From Musa acuminata AAA Group (Eukaryota; Streptophyta; Magnoliopsida; Zingiberales; Musaceae): 64,000 nucleotides of DNA. The notes beneath the pieces were generated by a model. The model was not told where the DNA came from. It did not search any database and was given only the letters and a program-made list of their open reading frames with translations. Where the stretch lies: assembly GCF_036884655.1 (NCBI RefSeq), contig NC_088354.1, forward strand, positions 10,952,501 to 11,016,500, in the 5' to 3' direction. This document shows, in pieces, positions 22,573 to 37,100 of this stretch (position 1 is the first letter of the stretch; every line of letters starts with the position of its first letter). Position numbers and translations under genes: made by a program.

Positions 22573-23366
22573 TCCTCCACCGCAAGATCCATGAGGGCAG
22601 TCACACGTGTTCCTAGCTATTTCTCTCACATGCAAAATGATGGAAGGCCACACACAATCATTCCAGTCTCTCTCGTGAAGACAACTTGGACCGTTGTTCA
22701 TCCAGTCTCCTTTGTGGTATCCGAATCCAAATTGGCTAGTGTTAACATGGCGTCAATTGCTAGGCACTCAAGTAGATCATCGGTTAGTCTCTCCCGTGTG
22801 ATATATATTACCTCCAGCCTCTTCGCATCCTCTTCGCATACATGCATGTCTTTGACTTTGGTTCCAGTGGGCAAACTGGTTTGCACCAGAACAGGCAAAT
22901 GGTTCAGGCTTCATGACATCAGACAGAAGCATATTAGATTCAGTGGCTATAGAGATTGGATATCATGGTGTCTGATCATGAGAGCACTCATGTATTATTA
23001 GCATCAATTGTTCTTATGCTCGGTTTGATGTACACATCAGATTGGAGTTATTTCCTTTCAGGCCGAGGATAATTTTCAGGCTGCTATGTGGCCCAATGGA
23101 TCCAACATCTGTACATCAATCATCCATATTAGCTCCATCAAGTGGACACGAGGACCTCGGCGACCTTTCTCCTGTTCACTGCAGATTCTGTGGCAGATTG
23201 AAGCTACAACAAAGGGACGAAGTCATACCTCATTGACTTCAAATGGAAGTGTGGAAGGGTCACGGCGATGTCACGGAGCTATAAATCTATCAAATTTGAA
23301 ATAAAAGATTATGATATATCTAAATTAAGATCCTTATATCTTAAATTACTTAGAACTTTTAATCTA

Positions 23367-23411
<45 letters not shown>
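23367..23411. repeat. (AAT)n microsatellite
   Basis: About 45 bp, fifteen units, perfect. It lies some 240 bp upstream of the R2R3-MYB start, within its likely promoter. Confidence 0.9.
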
Positions 23412-23413
<2 letters not shown>

Positions 23414-23647
23414 GGTTGATTGAGGTCAAAGCTGATTCGTCGCCAACTACGCTTCCTTCGATACTGTGCTAGCTGATACAGGTGCGGTCGCCACGCCGCA
23501 GGCCTCGTGGCTCCCACCATGTTTGATTGGTACACCACCGAAGGTAATCCTTTGCCCTAAAGAAAGCTCGAGATCAGAAGTAAAAAAGAGAGCAAGAGGG
23601 AGAGAGAGACAGATCCAGGAGACACAGCAAAGAGTAGATAGAGAGAG

Positions 23648-24744
23648 ATGAGGAAGCCCTCACAGTCATCAGCTCCAGGCTCGTCGACGATGGCGGCGAT
23701 GGAGGTCGAGGACAAGCAGCGACGAGGGCCGACGCCGTGCTGCGGCAAAGTGGGCCTGAAGAGGGGTCCGTGGACGTCGGAGGAGGACGAGGTGCTGGCG
23801 AGCTTCGTGCGGCGGGAGGGGGAGGGGCGGTGGCGGACGCTGCCCAAGCGCGCCGGGCTCCTCCGCTGCGGCAAGAGCTGCCGCCTCCGCTGGATGAACT
23901 ACCTCCGTCCCTCCATCAAGCATGGTCCCATCGCCCCCGACGAGGAAGACCTCATCCTTCGCCTCCACCGCCTCCTCGGCAACAGGTCATCAAACACCAC
24001 CAACCCCTTCGATCTCCCCACCTCTAGGGTTTCCTCGTCGTGCCTTCGATTTGATCTTCTTGTTCTACCTGCAGGTGGTCTTTGATAGCCGGGAGGATTC
24101 CTGGGCGTACAGATAACGAGATCAAGAACTACTGGAACACCCACCTCAGCAAAAAGCTCGTCAGGCAAGGCATAGATCCCCGCAACCACAAACCACTGGC
24201 CACTTCCGTAGCTGACGCCATCCACCAGCCTATTTCACCGCAGCTATACCGTAACCCTAACCCTAGCGCAATCCCCAGCACCGCTCCCACCCTCCTCCGA
24301 GCAGAGGATACCCAGAAAAATTTCTCCGATACGCTGAACCTGCAGCAAAATGACGATGGTGATGGATGGAAGAACAACGAGTGCGCTGTTGATAAGCCAT
24401 TAGACCAAGAAGGAGGCAAATGTGATGCCGGCGAAGATGGAGGGATAGGGATAGAGTGTTACACTGATGACATCTTCTCCTCCTTCCTTGACTCGTTGAT
24501 CAACGACGACATCTTCCAGCCGCAGCACAATGACATAATCGACGACGAGAACAACAACGACATCAGCAGAAGCAATAACAGCGATGGGAGTAACCAAAGA
24601 GTGGTACCTGCAGCATATGCCTACACTGCGCCCTCGGTTCCTGCGTATGAACTCGGAACCTTTTGGGAAGATGACCTTATGGCTCAGACTGGTATAGAGG
24701 AAGATGTCCACGAGCAGTTTGCCGATCATGCAGGCAAGTATTAA
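23648..24744 (+). CDS. R2R3-MYB transcription factor
   Basis: Two exons, 23648-23985 and 24075-24744, joined by an 89-bp GT-AG intron, give 335 residues. R2 runs about 38-89 with Trp42, Trp62 and Trp82; R3 about 91-140 with Ile95, Trp114 and Trp133. The R3 helix pair carries the bHLH-binding signature DLx2Rx3Lx6Lx3R (Asp101 to Arg120), split by the intron after Asn112. The linker after R3 reads [14 protein letters not shown]; the rest is rich in Asn, Asp and Ser and ends with an acidic FWEDDLM region, a possible activation domain. Similar MYBs regulate phenylpropanoid, flavonoid or epidermal programmes in the nucleus; I cannot assign the subgroup. The intron typical within R2 is missing. In-frame ATGs at 23690 and 23699 are alternative starts, since family members usually begin closer to the CC.KVGLKRG motif. 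Confidence 0.9.
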
Positions 24745-27434
24745 TTGGTTATAGATTACGAAGCTATATATTTATGTTGTGTAACTAAGAACTTGAGTAG
24801 CAGTTTGGGTTTGATCATGAGTATTACTGCTAGCAAAGAAGATGAACTCGAGTGATATGTTTACTAGAGTTTGTAATAATTAAGTTCTTGGTTCTCTTAT
24901 GCAACTTAATTTATTGTATTTATTCAGTTAATCGAAATATATTTTGCTTGCCATTCAACAAACAGGCAGCTGCTTCCCCTAACATTGCACACACACACAC
25001 ACACTATATATATATATGTATATATATAGTGCATGAAGCAATGTATTTATGAACATGTTTTTGCATGCATTTTCTCTTGAAGGGGACTAGCTATGCATGA
25101 ATCTGAGCCTTTAATGTGTTTTAGTACATGTTGCATGATAGACACAGCACACTGCTGAGCCATTAATTATGGATTATTCCTCATAAATAATGATCCATTT
25201 ATGATTGATGTATTATAATGTTTCAACCTTTTTTTAAAGAGGCTTAAGTATTAAAATAAAAAGAATACAGAAATAATAAAGATTACAATCATATCAAATC
25301 AAATGTATAATATCTTCCTCGTGAAGAAGATTATAATTCTGAAGTGTAATCCTCCTATCTTGATGATATTGATTGATAAATTTTAATTTATATAAAGATG
25401 AATCTTCAATCAAAATTTTCATTTTCAAATCAAGAATGAATCTAATTTCTTCTTTTTTTGTATTTATTTATTTATTTTTTAATAGATGTTGTCACATAAA
25501 AACTTATACAAAATATCTCTAGACTAATAAAATTTATTCAAATAATATATAAACTAAAATGCACCTGCATCAACCCTACTTAGATGCTGGGTACTGTATT
25601 TTGATAGTTTTCTTCCATATTTATTTTTTTTGAAGGAAATGATGGGATGATTAGGCCTATCATAATTGTGTGAAGAAATTAGTATGACACTCGTCAAATC
25701 ATTATATGATGGTTCGATATGGGCGACTCCGCCTACTAGTTTATCATTTGAACTAATGGAATAACTGATTTATTAACTTATTAAGCTTAAGCTTGAACTA
25801 TTAATCTAAAATATTTAAATCTAAGTAATAAACTTATCAATTAGTCACTTCCTATGAAACAAAAGTGTTACATTAGGGCTCAATGTATGTATACATTTCA
25901 TCCAAGCAAAGCTTGATGTCTCCAAGACATCTTCTTAATTCATAAGGTTTTGTTGTTGTGTCTTAACTGTTAGGAGTTTTAGACCAGAAGTACATTAGAG
26001 AAGCTTTTGCACTGGGTATGGTGGTTGTGTCTTACCTCGATTTACTCATTATAGTTTAGAAGGAATATAATTCTACCTTTTTCTCCAATGTATTCATTGT
26101 ACTTATTAAATGTTTCTTTTAGATAATCTGTATAATTAGTCGTACATAATGTGTTCATATCTTTTATATTTATCAGATACATGCACCCAATTTAATTATT
26201 TTTAGAGCAAAATGAGGTGCCCAATATTTTAGTGTCAAGTAGTCGACACAATGGTGCCAAGTAATTGACACCATGACATCAATCCTAGACAAGTAATCAA
26301 CTATCCCTTCATCATTTGATCGATGCCACATATCTGACCACGATCTCATTTCGGATTGATGCAAAATAGCAATGCTTACACCTATGATCGACATACCACA
26401 TTTCCTATGAGCCGCACATCGTGCGGAAGTAATGGCTCTTGGAACTCACTATAAAAGAGTTTATCAAGTGCATTCCAAACACACAGCTTTGATCTTGGAA
26501 ATAATATGACTTGTCTGATTAGCTTGCTAATTTAAGTATCGGAGGGATAATGTAAGGAATGCTCTAATGTAATTTTCAATAGTTCATATCGGATTAGTGA
26601 AGTCCAACTTGAGATTCGAATCGACCGTAACTTCGAACAAACAAAATCTAACTTAACAATTGTATATAGGTTAGTATTACAATTTGACGAAGTTGTGACC
26701 TAACAAACCTTCAAGTCATTAGATTATTTGTGGGACTAATATAAAAACCATTATTGTGAGTACAAATAAATATTTAAATATTTAAGTTCAAATTAATAAT
26801 AATTTTCAATTTAAATCTATATCCCTTTCCGATGTGAGATCAAATCTATATTTGTAGTCCATATAGACACATTCCTTCATCAGTCGAGAAGATTTATGGT
26901 GGTCATTGCAATGTTGCTACCCTCAAACTTGACCGATTCAGCGATCCATCGCCGCTGTTTCGGAAAACCATTTGGTATTCTATTCCTAGTCTTAAAGACT
27001 GTTAGGTTAACTCAAGTCTGACCGGTGGTTGCGTCTATGAATTCCACACCGCTGCACTGTAGGTTTACTTGTGAAAATTATGCCATCCAAGATTGTCGTG
27101 TTTCATGTGGGTGATTCGATTGGGTTGGTCAAAATCCAACACAAAAAATGTAGGCTTAGGATACAGATGAGCCAAGTAGAAAGAGATTAAAGAACCCCTT
27201 TTAATTTGGATTTGACAATGCATGTGTGTGGATTCAGAAGTAAGAAGTAAGATCCAATTTCTTAGGTTGCGATGCACTGTCAAATCCAAAGGTGGATTGT
27301 ATACCAAAGAAGTTATTGGAATGAGATACGATCTGAACTCTTCACCAGTTGAGTCCCAACTAAAGGCCAACAATGCAATAATAGCGTTGACTTGTATTAA
27401 AGATCAACATCAGACTTATTTTCCTTCAAGAACA

Positions 27435-27437
<3 letters not shown>

Positions 27438-27477
<40 letters not shown>
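27438..27477. repeat. (CT)n microsatellite
   Basis: About 40 bp of perfect CT repeats. Confidence 0.9.
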
Positions 27478-27480
<3 letters not shown>

Positions 27481-30400
27481 TCTACGCCACAAAAAGAACA
27501 AGAAAACAAATAAAAGACGGAAGGAGACAGCAGGGTCTGGTGATTAAGCCGAGGTAGAAGATCTACATACACGCAGAGGACTTGTTCTTGGGTAGACCTG
27601 CTATCTTCCATCATAAATTGCATGTTTGATGGACTAAGAATGAATGCATGACAACACACGTTGATGATGGCAGCTTCTCATGGTATGGAAACCCACCATG
27701 AATCATTCATTGAAACGATCGAGCATTACTCGACACCACCATGAAGATGAACGATGAAGCGATGGAATGCATGAGCAACAAAACACCATGAAGAGCTATC
27801 TAGGCATAAACTACTGACCTGTGAAGCGACTCCTTCCCGCAGCAGCTCGATCGATGGCTGAGCTTTATTCCTTCGTCTTTCTGTTCTCATCCTGTGGAGG
27901 AGGCATGCATCTAACAAGCAAAACGAAGAACGCCGTGTGCAACTGCATGCATGAGTGAATCTTAGTACAACAAGTGTGGGTGGGGGAGTAGGAGGTAAGA
28001 ATGCGATGGAGGTCATGTGGGATCGATCCTGGAGTTGGGATTTGGGATCTTATTGTGGTGAAGACGGGTAGATAGAAGGAATTGGTCCCTTGTCGATCGG
28101 ACTCGTGAAAGGAAGCTTGCAACCAAACATTCCAAACCATGTTTCCTGAGGTCAGTGGGCGACGCACCAACTACGTCTCCGCGTCTGCATGCGCACGAAT
28201 CCCAAAGCTTTGTCCTGCACGCATCCGATAAAGACTCATTTGTTAGATGTATTTGTCATGGAGGTTCGATCAAATTATTTGTCATGTCATTATCAAATCA
28301 TAATAATTAATATTCCTTTCACTCACTAAAACATCCGGCCGTGTAAAGGACTCTTCTCTCTCTCATCCCCTTCGACAATTTTCTCCATGATAGAACCAAA
28401 TGCCCTGACTTTAGTGTTGAAAGGAGGATCACGTCATTGACTACGCCTACAGTTGTTCGCCATATGAAATAACTAAAATATAAGAACTATTTTTCTATTT
28501 AAATAATTCCAACTTAATCTCTAATTTTTTGTACGTACTCTCACATAAATTCGAAATATATTTGTTTTCTCTTTCTTAATATGATCCTAATATCCAACGT
28601 TTTCTTTCATAAATATTTGAATTTCCAACTTTCTCGGTATCCTCATTTTTTAAATAATTTAATTTCAGTTAAATATATATATATGTATATATGATAGAAC
28701 TAAGTTCGGGAATATCACATCGAATATCAAAAAAATTGATAATTTAAGAAAATGTATAAAATCAAACATGTTTATGTCAAAATTTGAGACTTAATAGTCT
28801 AAATTACATGTTTTACTAATGTGAAATATATCAAAAAATATGAATCTCATGACATAAAAATTGCCTATGGGCTAAATTCTTAATTCAAATATATTCAAAT
28901 GGTCTTTATAATAAAACTATTAAATTATATTCCAATTCATAATCCATGTGGATAAATTATGAAAATAATCTAATATTTTATCCTGATTAATTATATTAAA
29001 TATAATAAAAGATCCTATGGGATAATAATTATTATATGAAATATAATAAGTCTGATGTCCAATTACTTATGTGATCCTTGTTTTAATTTTATATATAATT
29101 TTAATTAATTAAGGATGCTGTGATTAATTCTTAATTAATTAAGATTATATGGATCACTAGACATTTTAGACATATAAAATTGACTTATAAGCATAAATCA
29201 ATATAACCAAATATGCATACAAAATATGAGCATTTTACTAACAAAAAATATTGAAAATATTATATCCTCATAATTTTCAATATGAAATATATCAAGAAGT
29301 TTAAAAAAGAAACCAAAATAAAACCATATTCATAGTATAAAAAATGAAAACTCATTTATTAAGGCAGTGGTCAATTTGCTCTAATACCAACTAGTAGAAA
29401 TCTTTGATACCAACTTGTGTTTCTAAATCATTATAATAGTAATACAATAAAACTAATACAGAAACAAAATAGCGTACCTCGAGTCATTGTTGTCAAGAAT
29501 TTCTATAGCAGTTTCTTCTTGAACTTTGGCATTTTTTAGCTCAGGACTCTCGCTTTAGATGGCGTAGAAAATCCTTTGGACTTCAAAGAGATGTTGAGCT
29601 CAGAGACCAAAATCATCGTTTATATAGATGTTCTCTCATCAAGAACATTTATTATCACCAACTCATAAGAATTAATTCAAATTTATAACGTTTGAACCAT
29701 AATGAAGAATCTTAATGATATTAAATATTTAATAATAAATAATTATATTTAGAATAAAAAATTAAAATATTTAAATCATAATAAATGAAGAAATTGATTA
29801 TAATAAATGATGAACTTAATGAGAACGATTATATTATTATTAAATAAAATATTTAATAATAATAGTTAAAAAAAATTAATAAAAAAAGGGTAGAAAATTT
29901 ATACAATTTTTTTTAGAGGTATTTTAGTATTTTAAATAAAAAATAATTATTAAAAAAATAAAAAGAAGAAGTTCCTTTTAAGAAATAACTCAAAAATATA
30001 AATATTTTCTTAAAAAATGCGTTCCTCACACGCTCCACTAAATAAAAGAAGGTATGGTCAATAAAATGTGGCAGCGATGATGATGGCGTATGAGTTCAAT
30101 TTGAACCGTCGTTCCCTCTTAATTAAAGGAAAAAGGAACTTTGATTCCGTGATGCCTTTCTCTCTCCTTTTTGACCCCTTTTCTTCTTTATTGACACGCT
30201 GCTTTCACCCTTCCCTGTGAAGGTGCCGATGCGCTTCATCATGATTTGTGCCTTTGTTCATAGATCCCTATCGAGCAAAAGATCACGCGCATACTTCGCA
30301 TCGGTCCTCTTCCACACAAATACATCGTGCCTTTGTCCATTGACGAGTGCATGGACCGTTGAATCCGGTCAACTTAGGTCCATACTGCGTGCATCACCAT

Positions 30401-31033
30401 CTAACGGATCACACATCACTCTAATCCATGATTTGGTTTTGTAATCGATGGTTGATCGATGCGCATTAACCATTCTCATCATTAATTTTGACTTTGATTT
30501 AACGATCTCATATCACAATATCAAACGGTCCAAATCTGACCTCAAGTCACTACGCTCTTAACCCCATAACCCGAATTAAAAATGAACATCAATCGACTCT
30601 AATCTATCATAACATTAATTAAGCTAATTGATACATTCAAAATTAATGTTGTAAATATGTAAGTGATCACGTGAGATATCAAATACTTCAATATGAGTGG
30701 ATCTGATGTTGTAAGTGTAAAATTTGGTTCAATATTATTTTGTTATACTTCTTGATCTTAGTATTTTAAGTTATTAATCTTTAATAAGTGATTCTAATAT
30801 ATTATAACTAAATCGAAATTTTGAATATTAAATTTATTGGATAATATTTTAAATTATCAATCTTTTTCTAATATATTTATTGTTTTTGTGGAAAAAGACA
30901 TAAAAAAGAAGACTTATTACCTCCACACGATTATTCATGTTATTATCTTTCTTACCGTAATAATGTCGAGGTGACTTTGCTGGGCTCATTTTATGTGGAT
31001 GCGTGTCGGAGACAGTGATCGACCCTCCCGTCA

Positions 31034-31041
31034 CTATATAT
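31034..31041 (+). promoter_or_regulatory. TATA box of the dioxygenase gene
   Basis: CTATATAT lies about 85 bases before the ATG at 31124, predicting a leader of roughly 55-60 bases. Confidence 0.5.
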
Positions 31042-31123
31042 TGCAGAGGCTGAGGTCGGAGGGGAGGGCAGAGGGAAGAAGAACAAGAGCAGGGCAGATT
31101 TGTCGGAAGAAGCTTCGGGTGAA

Positions 31124-34100
31124 ATGGCGAGTTGTGCACCGGCCTCCCACACCACGTCGCTCGATTGCATCAGTCTTTCGGAGCCTGATATCAACAAATC
31201 CGTTACGCTTCTCAAGCAGGTGCGCTTTTGATCCCCTTCCCCACTTCGATTGCCCGTTTCCGCTTGATTGCACCGACTCTCCCCCTGGTTTGGGTTTCGA
31301 GTTCGACTAGTTTTAGGGCCCCAATCCGTTCTTGATTCCCTAGTTTTCGATAAAAATGGAATCTTTTGATTCGTCGGATCAGAATTTTCTTCTTTCTTAT
31401 ACCGGCTTGCTTCCAAGATGATTCAATTTTTTCTTCGTTCCTTTCTGATCAAGCATCTTGTAATTCTATTCATTTTGAGTTTTTGTAGTTTATTTGCAGA
31501 TATTGAAGGCAGTTCTGCCGTTCCTCGATTCATTCGATTCCTTAATATAACTTTCTTCTTTCGATGTGTATCGGTTTTTGTTCCCTCTCTTTAATGGTCT
31601 CGATTAAGGTTGTAATGGAGCCAAGTATGGTCGAGGTTGGCGTGAAATAATGGTATGCTGCTTAGATGAATGATCAATTTTGGCTTCTTACGTGTTAGCA
31701 TGGACCCCAAATTTAGCCTGGCTCAAAATCAAGCCGAACTCGAGTCTGGACACCGTCCCTTGTCTTGATTGATAGACCATCCCTCGCAAGTGAGAAGTTG
31801 TTAGGGTTTCAATCCCCATCTTGTGCAAGTTGTGCATTTCTTCACCGTTGTAGTAGATGTTGCCCCTCCACTAACTTTTGTGGGATTAAACTTACTTGAG
31901 GGAATCTCGTTCCCTACTTGTGGTCAAAGATTACATGAGTTTGGTTTTCATTTGAAAAATAAAAATATTATTATTCAATTTTTTGATGCAGAATTTTTGT
32001 GGCAAAACAAAAATTATTTTTCTATTTCAAAGCTCTTTTGTTAAATAATTTGATTAAAATCCTACCCCAATAGTAGGATTTCAGAACTCTTCACGGGGGG
32101 AATTTGTCCCCCCCTCCTTGTTTCCCAATCAAATGATAGGAGTCAGAATTGTTCATTCATATTTCAGTTTTAGTGATCAAATTCTGTGAAGTAAATGCGA
32201 CATTATTGTAACATTTGGCAATAAAATTATGGTTATCATGACATCATTAGCATTATGATATGATATATAGGAAGATACTGACGATGAACTCCAACTGTAA
32301 ATTCATCTATGATTTTTTTTGGCATGATAAATGTTGTACACCTCTATGTACTTTCCTCTTTTTCCTTTCTCCTTTCCTTCTGATGCTCAAAGGCTAGTTT
32401 TCTAATTCTACTCTCCTTTGTTAATTGGTTGTCAGGCATGCCTAGATTCTGGGTTTTTTTATGTCATCGACCATGGAATTAGCCAAGAGTTTATGGATGA
32501 AGTTTTTGCCCAAAGCAAGAAATTTTTTGATCTGCCAATAGACGATAAAATGAAGCTGCTTAGAAATGAGAAACATCGAGGTTATACACCTATTCTAGAT
32601 GAGACTCTGGACCCAGATCATCAGATAAATGGTCGGTGTTTAGTTCTTTTCTCTTTTGCCTCTTGTTCTTAAACATGTTATATTGCCACTGTTCTTTTTT
32701 ATTTTAGCTTATTTAATATCTTAGAGTTAATATCTGCTATCTTTTGAATCAATATTTTGGTAGCCTAATTTTTCAGTTGCTTTTGGATGTATTTTTAAAG
32801 GTTGGCATTTGATATCTTGTTTGGTATTTGACTGTTTAGATTAAAGATGATCTTTAGCTATAATTTGGATTGCAAGTTATGTTTGAGTATGCTTTTCAGT
32901 AATAATTGAGAGATTGCAAAGTGCTATATTTCATTGTCTAGAATGAGAATTGTTCTAGGAAGTTGTAAGAAAATGATGTTCACTATACTAATGTTTGAAA
33001 TTGGTTTAATTTCAAATAGATATTTGATTGTTGAAAAATAACATGTTTTAGAATCAAACTGCTTATTTGAACCGGACAAAGTTATTATTGTGTGTGTATG
33101 TTGAAATGACAAGGTTAGTAAATAACAAAAATAAAATTAACTAATTGTACATGTATGCTTTTATATCAAATCACATGCATGAATATCACATACATTAATC
33201 AGAGACAAGGCCTGATTATAACTTATGCAATTAGAGTACCAGAACATCTTAAATGTCACCTGGCTGTGGATTCAATCCAATGGTTAATAGGCGAAGATCC
33301 AAGTTGTTTTTGGAGACTCTTATGCAAGCTAATTTAATACGATGGATTATCTTTCAATTTCTAAGAAACAAACACTTCTTACGAAACTATTCAAATTCTA
33401 CTATTTGGATACTTCCTGGCCATTTAGTACTGTTAAGGGCAATGTCTCAGATATTCTGTATTATTTTACCTTGATCATGCTGGAGAGACTTCATACTAGT
33501 TTTCTGACCTCTAGGGAATCATCTATTGTTCTTCCCCTCATCAAAGATGATACAAAGTTAACATATCTCTTCCATCTCTTAAAAATGTTTTTATTCTTCT
33601 TGCTATATTTTAAAATTATATAACATATTTATTATCTATGTCTACCTAATGCTATATATCTTTAATATTATTTGCTAACATCGACTTTGAGACAGTTTGA
33701 ATTAGTTATAGATTAACCTAGAAGTTTCCTAATCTGATATTCATCTTTTTATGTACACCACCAATGTTTTCTTGTAAATATACATAAACTATGATATATG
33801 GTTCACCTTATCGGTTTGTACCGGTGTACCAACCAACTGTCGGTACGGTACATACCGAGCTGTACCGAGTCATACTGAGCGTACCTACACACGGTATATG
33901 GGGGTGTATTAATGTACGCTCCGTACTAGTCCCTTGTCGAACCGGTACATACCATCCATACCGAACAGTACACCAGGTACAATGAACCTTGATATGATGT
34001 ATGCGTTTCAGTACTATTTAACAAATCATTATATAGAAAGTATACTGATTCATGGCTTTTTCTTCCTTTACCTTATTTTAGATAAAAGCAGACCTATTCC

Positions 34101-37100
34101 ATTTTTATTTTTGAAAACATGTTAGGAAGCTAATTAATTGAACGAAATATTGGCTTAATGTTCATTAAGTTCATCGAAGCGCTTTTGTAGCCACTTGTTG
34201 CATTGGTCATAGATCAATCCCTGCCTATCATGGTCCTGACTACAGCCTTTTGTTGTGCTTTTTGCTTTAGAATAATCTAAATCAAGATATTTCTGTGTTT
34301 TAAGGTTTCATCATTAACATTAAAACTGTGAATAGTGAGACTTTGTGAAAATTGTCTCACGTTGGCTCAACCATGAACCTATCAAATTTTTAAGGTCACT
34401 TGACATCTACCAAAAGGTATTGTTATGGACCTTGTACTTAAAAAATTTTGGTTATTCAGACTTGCAACATAGTAGTTGGGCACTCTGCGGCTTTGCTGTT
34501 GTTGTAAACCTGTAGCATAGTAGTGAAAACTTGTAAACTCTTTTTTGGCTAGCCTCTTTGTAATTCAATTAATGATATAAAATAGAATGTAGAATCTGGA
34601 CTGGAAAATTGAAGTTCAATCAATTAATCAATTAGTTTAACCTTGGTCTTACAGTCTATGGCAATAAGCCCTTAACTGTCTTCACAATCTACAAACATCT
34701 TTTCAGTTGAAGTCGGAATTTTAATAAATGCTTCTTCTTAATCTGCTTCATTTTTAATAAGCATATTTTTTTAAAAAAATCTGTGCTTACTGTTTTCTAG
34801 GTGATTATAAGGAGGGATATTATATTGGCGTTGAAATACATGAAGATGATCCACAAGCAGAAAAACCATTTTATGGACCAAATCTGTGGCCATCTGCAGG
34901 TAAATTGCTGGTGTGCTTCCTATCCCCTGGAATTTGATCAGATCATGAAAGTAGAGATTGAAGAAAAAGTTAGACATTACATTTTGACACTGTCATCTTC
35001 TAATATTTTATAAAGTTTATAATGACTCTTGTGTATTTGTTTCAAATTTTTTGCTGATACTATCTTTGAATCTTTATAACTTTATTGCTTGGTATGACAA
35101 ATGAACTAGAAGTTAAGAGAGTTCACTGGGCTTGACAAAGCTTTGTCAATCATAAGCTCAGATCTTGTCTAAGTTCCTTTGGCTATTCAAGTATCTGTAC
35201 AGAAGCCAAATACATGGGGCATTAACATGCTCAGTTTTCCTTATGCCATCTGTAATCTTTTCCTGTTCTACATAGAAGCAACTTAGTCACTTGGCAATTC
35301 ACTCTTTTGAAGTTATTTTTTATTGACGGAATCAATTTTGAATAGTGAGAGTTGCATTCACTAGTTATATTGAATCTGAAATTTTCAATCTGATTTTCTG
35401 TTTTCTTTCTGAAGATATTTTACCGAGATGGAGGGAAACCATGGAGCGATATCATAAGGAGGCATTGTAAGTACTAAGTACTTCTGTTCAATCCCACATG
35501 ATCACAATATCATTCTTCTATGCTTTTTATTATGACATTTTAAATATGTTTCCTACGAAAGAAGAGCCTCAGTATTTCATTCGCAATATCTTAGAATTCA
35601 AGACTATGCAAGAGCTTTTACCATCAGGCAACAGATACTGTTTTCTAGGGACTGTAATAAATCATCACAGCCTTCATGTCTTTCAATTATCATGTTTCAT
35701 CCAATAAACCATTCTTTAATGTGACACTCTAAGAACATGACAAAACTAGTGATTTTATATTATGCTATGCATTTCATTTATATGAGAGTGAATACTAGAG
35801 TGTATCCTGTGCATCAAGTTGGTCCTATGCGGTACCGGTATATTGGTGGTATATTGAGCTAAACTACTAATTAAAATGTTTTGAGTCCAAATTATGATAG
35901 TACGTCCATGAAGCCCTTATAATTTAATTCAGATTATTATCCACTTTGGATGAGAGAATAGGCTTGGAGGTGTTACAATCTCCCCTACTTAGCCGAGAAT
36001 CAAACTCTTACATGGTGTATGTGAAACCTAGCCCAACAGTTGCTTCATGTTGTGGCGTGTTGTCTAACCTTGTCCGGTGTTTATCTTTCTTACTCGAGCC
36101 TCTCAACATGCCCAATACTAGGTCGGCTTTGATACTATTTACCGTGAGTTGATTGGTCTAGAATGCTCAAGTACAAGTTAATAGTAGCATGTCCATCAGG
36201 CTCTTACAATCCAATTAAGATCTTTACCACTTTCGATTTAGGACTAAAGTTAGGGGTTCTACAGAAGTATGCACAACATACCTACGCTCTAATTCTTTCT
36301 CTCCTTTCTCTGCCTTTGTAGTTAATTGCTACTTGAATTGCATTGTATGCGTAGGCTATTAGATCGATTTGAACCTGGATCAGTTCAATACTTGAACCAG
36401 TTCGATATGACTTGAACTGGCTTGACACAGCTGCAGTCGAATTAACCATAAGTTTGAGGAAAAGGATAAAAAAAACTTGGAACATGCAGGCTCATTGGCT
36501 GCTGACTGGTTGTGCAGACCGCATACTGATCCATGTTTGGTGCATTGTTTACTGACTGGTATGGATGAGATCTCATGTGATTTTAAATCATTATTTCCAA
36601 CTCGTGAGAGTATGTGCATGAGGTTGATGCCTTTGGTTTTACATGTTGACGGTGGTCCATCACCTAGATTTGACTACAGTATTGCATTTTTGCTCTCTTT
36701 TCTTCTTGTAAAAACACTGAAACAGCAACTTGCTAGAAGTGCAGTTGCTGTTCAAGAGTTTTTTCTTCTTGAAATTGGTATGCAGGTATAGTTGAAGCTA
36801 AAAAATTTACTGAAAATGATACTTAAAATATGAACATTGTGCTTTTAGTCGTGAAGTGAACATGCTATCCTTGTTATCTTGACCTATTCCTTCACTTTTA
36901 GGAGAGTCGCCAGAGCTGTTGCTAGAATTATAGCACTTGCACTTGACTTAGATGCCGGCTTCTTTGATAAGCCAGAAATGCTTGGAGAGGCTATTGCAAC
37001 GTTGCGACTCCTACACTATGAAGGTGCAAACCAATTTACAGGTCATACCTTAGAGTCTTATTATTATGAAGTTTATTGTGATGCATGCATGCCATGATGA

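Larger units (their letters stand above)
20612..23647. other. Intergenic region between divergent MYB genes
   Basis: Includes the promoters of the minus-strand MYB-related gene (left end) and the plus-strand R2R3-MYB (right end). ORFs of 60-136 codons occur (for example 22591-23001 plus) without recognisable domains. Microsatellites lie at 22553-22572 and 23367-23411. A purine-rich gagaga leader precedes the R2R3-MYB ATG. Confidence 0.4.
24745..31123. other. Long AT-rich intergenic region
   Basis: About 6.4 kb without a recognised gene. It contains CA/TA repeats at 24989-25030, a (CT)n tract at 27438-27477, and strongly AT-rich DNA at 28480-30010 that looks like decayed transposon sequence. 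Minus-strand bases near 29420 read GTTGGTATCAAAG, a degenerate primer-site-like motif, but I could not delimit an element. Short ORFs of up to about 110 codons at 27065-28170 on both strands are not recognisable. Confidence 0.4.
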
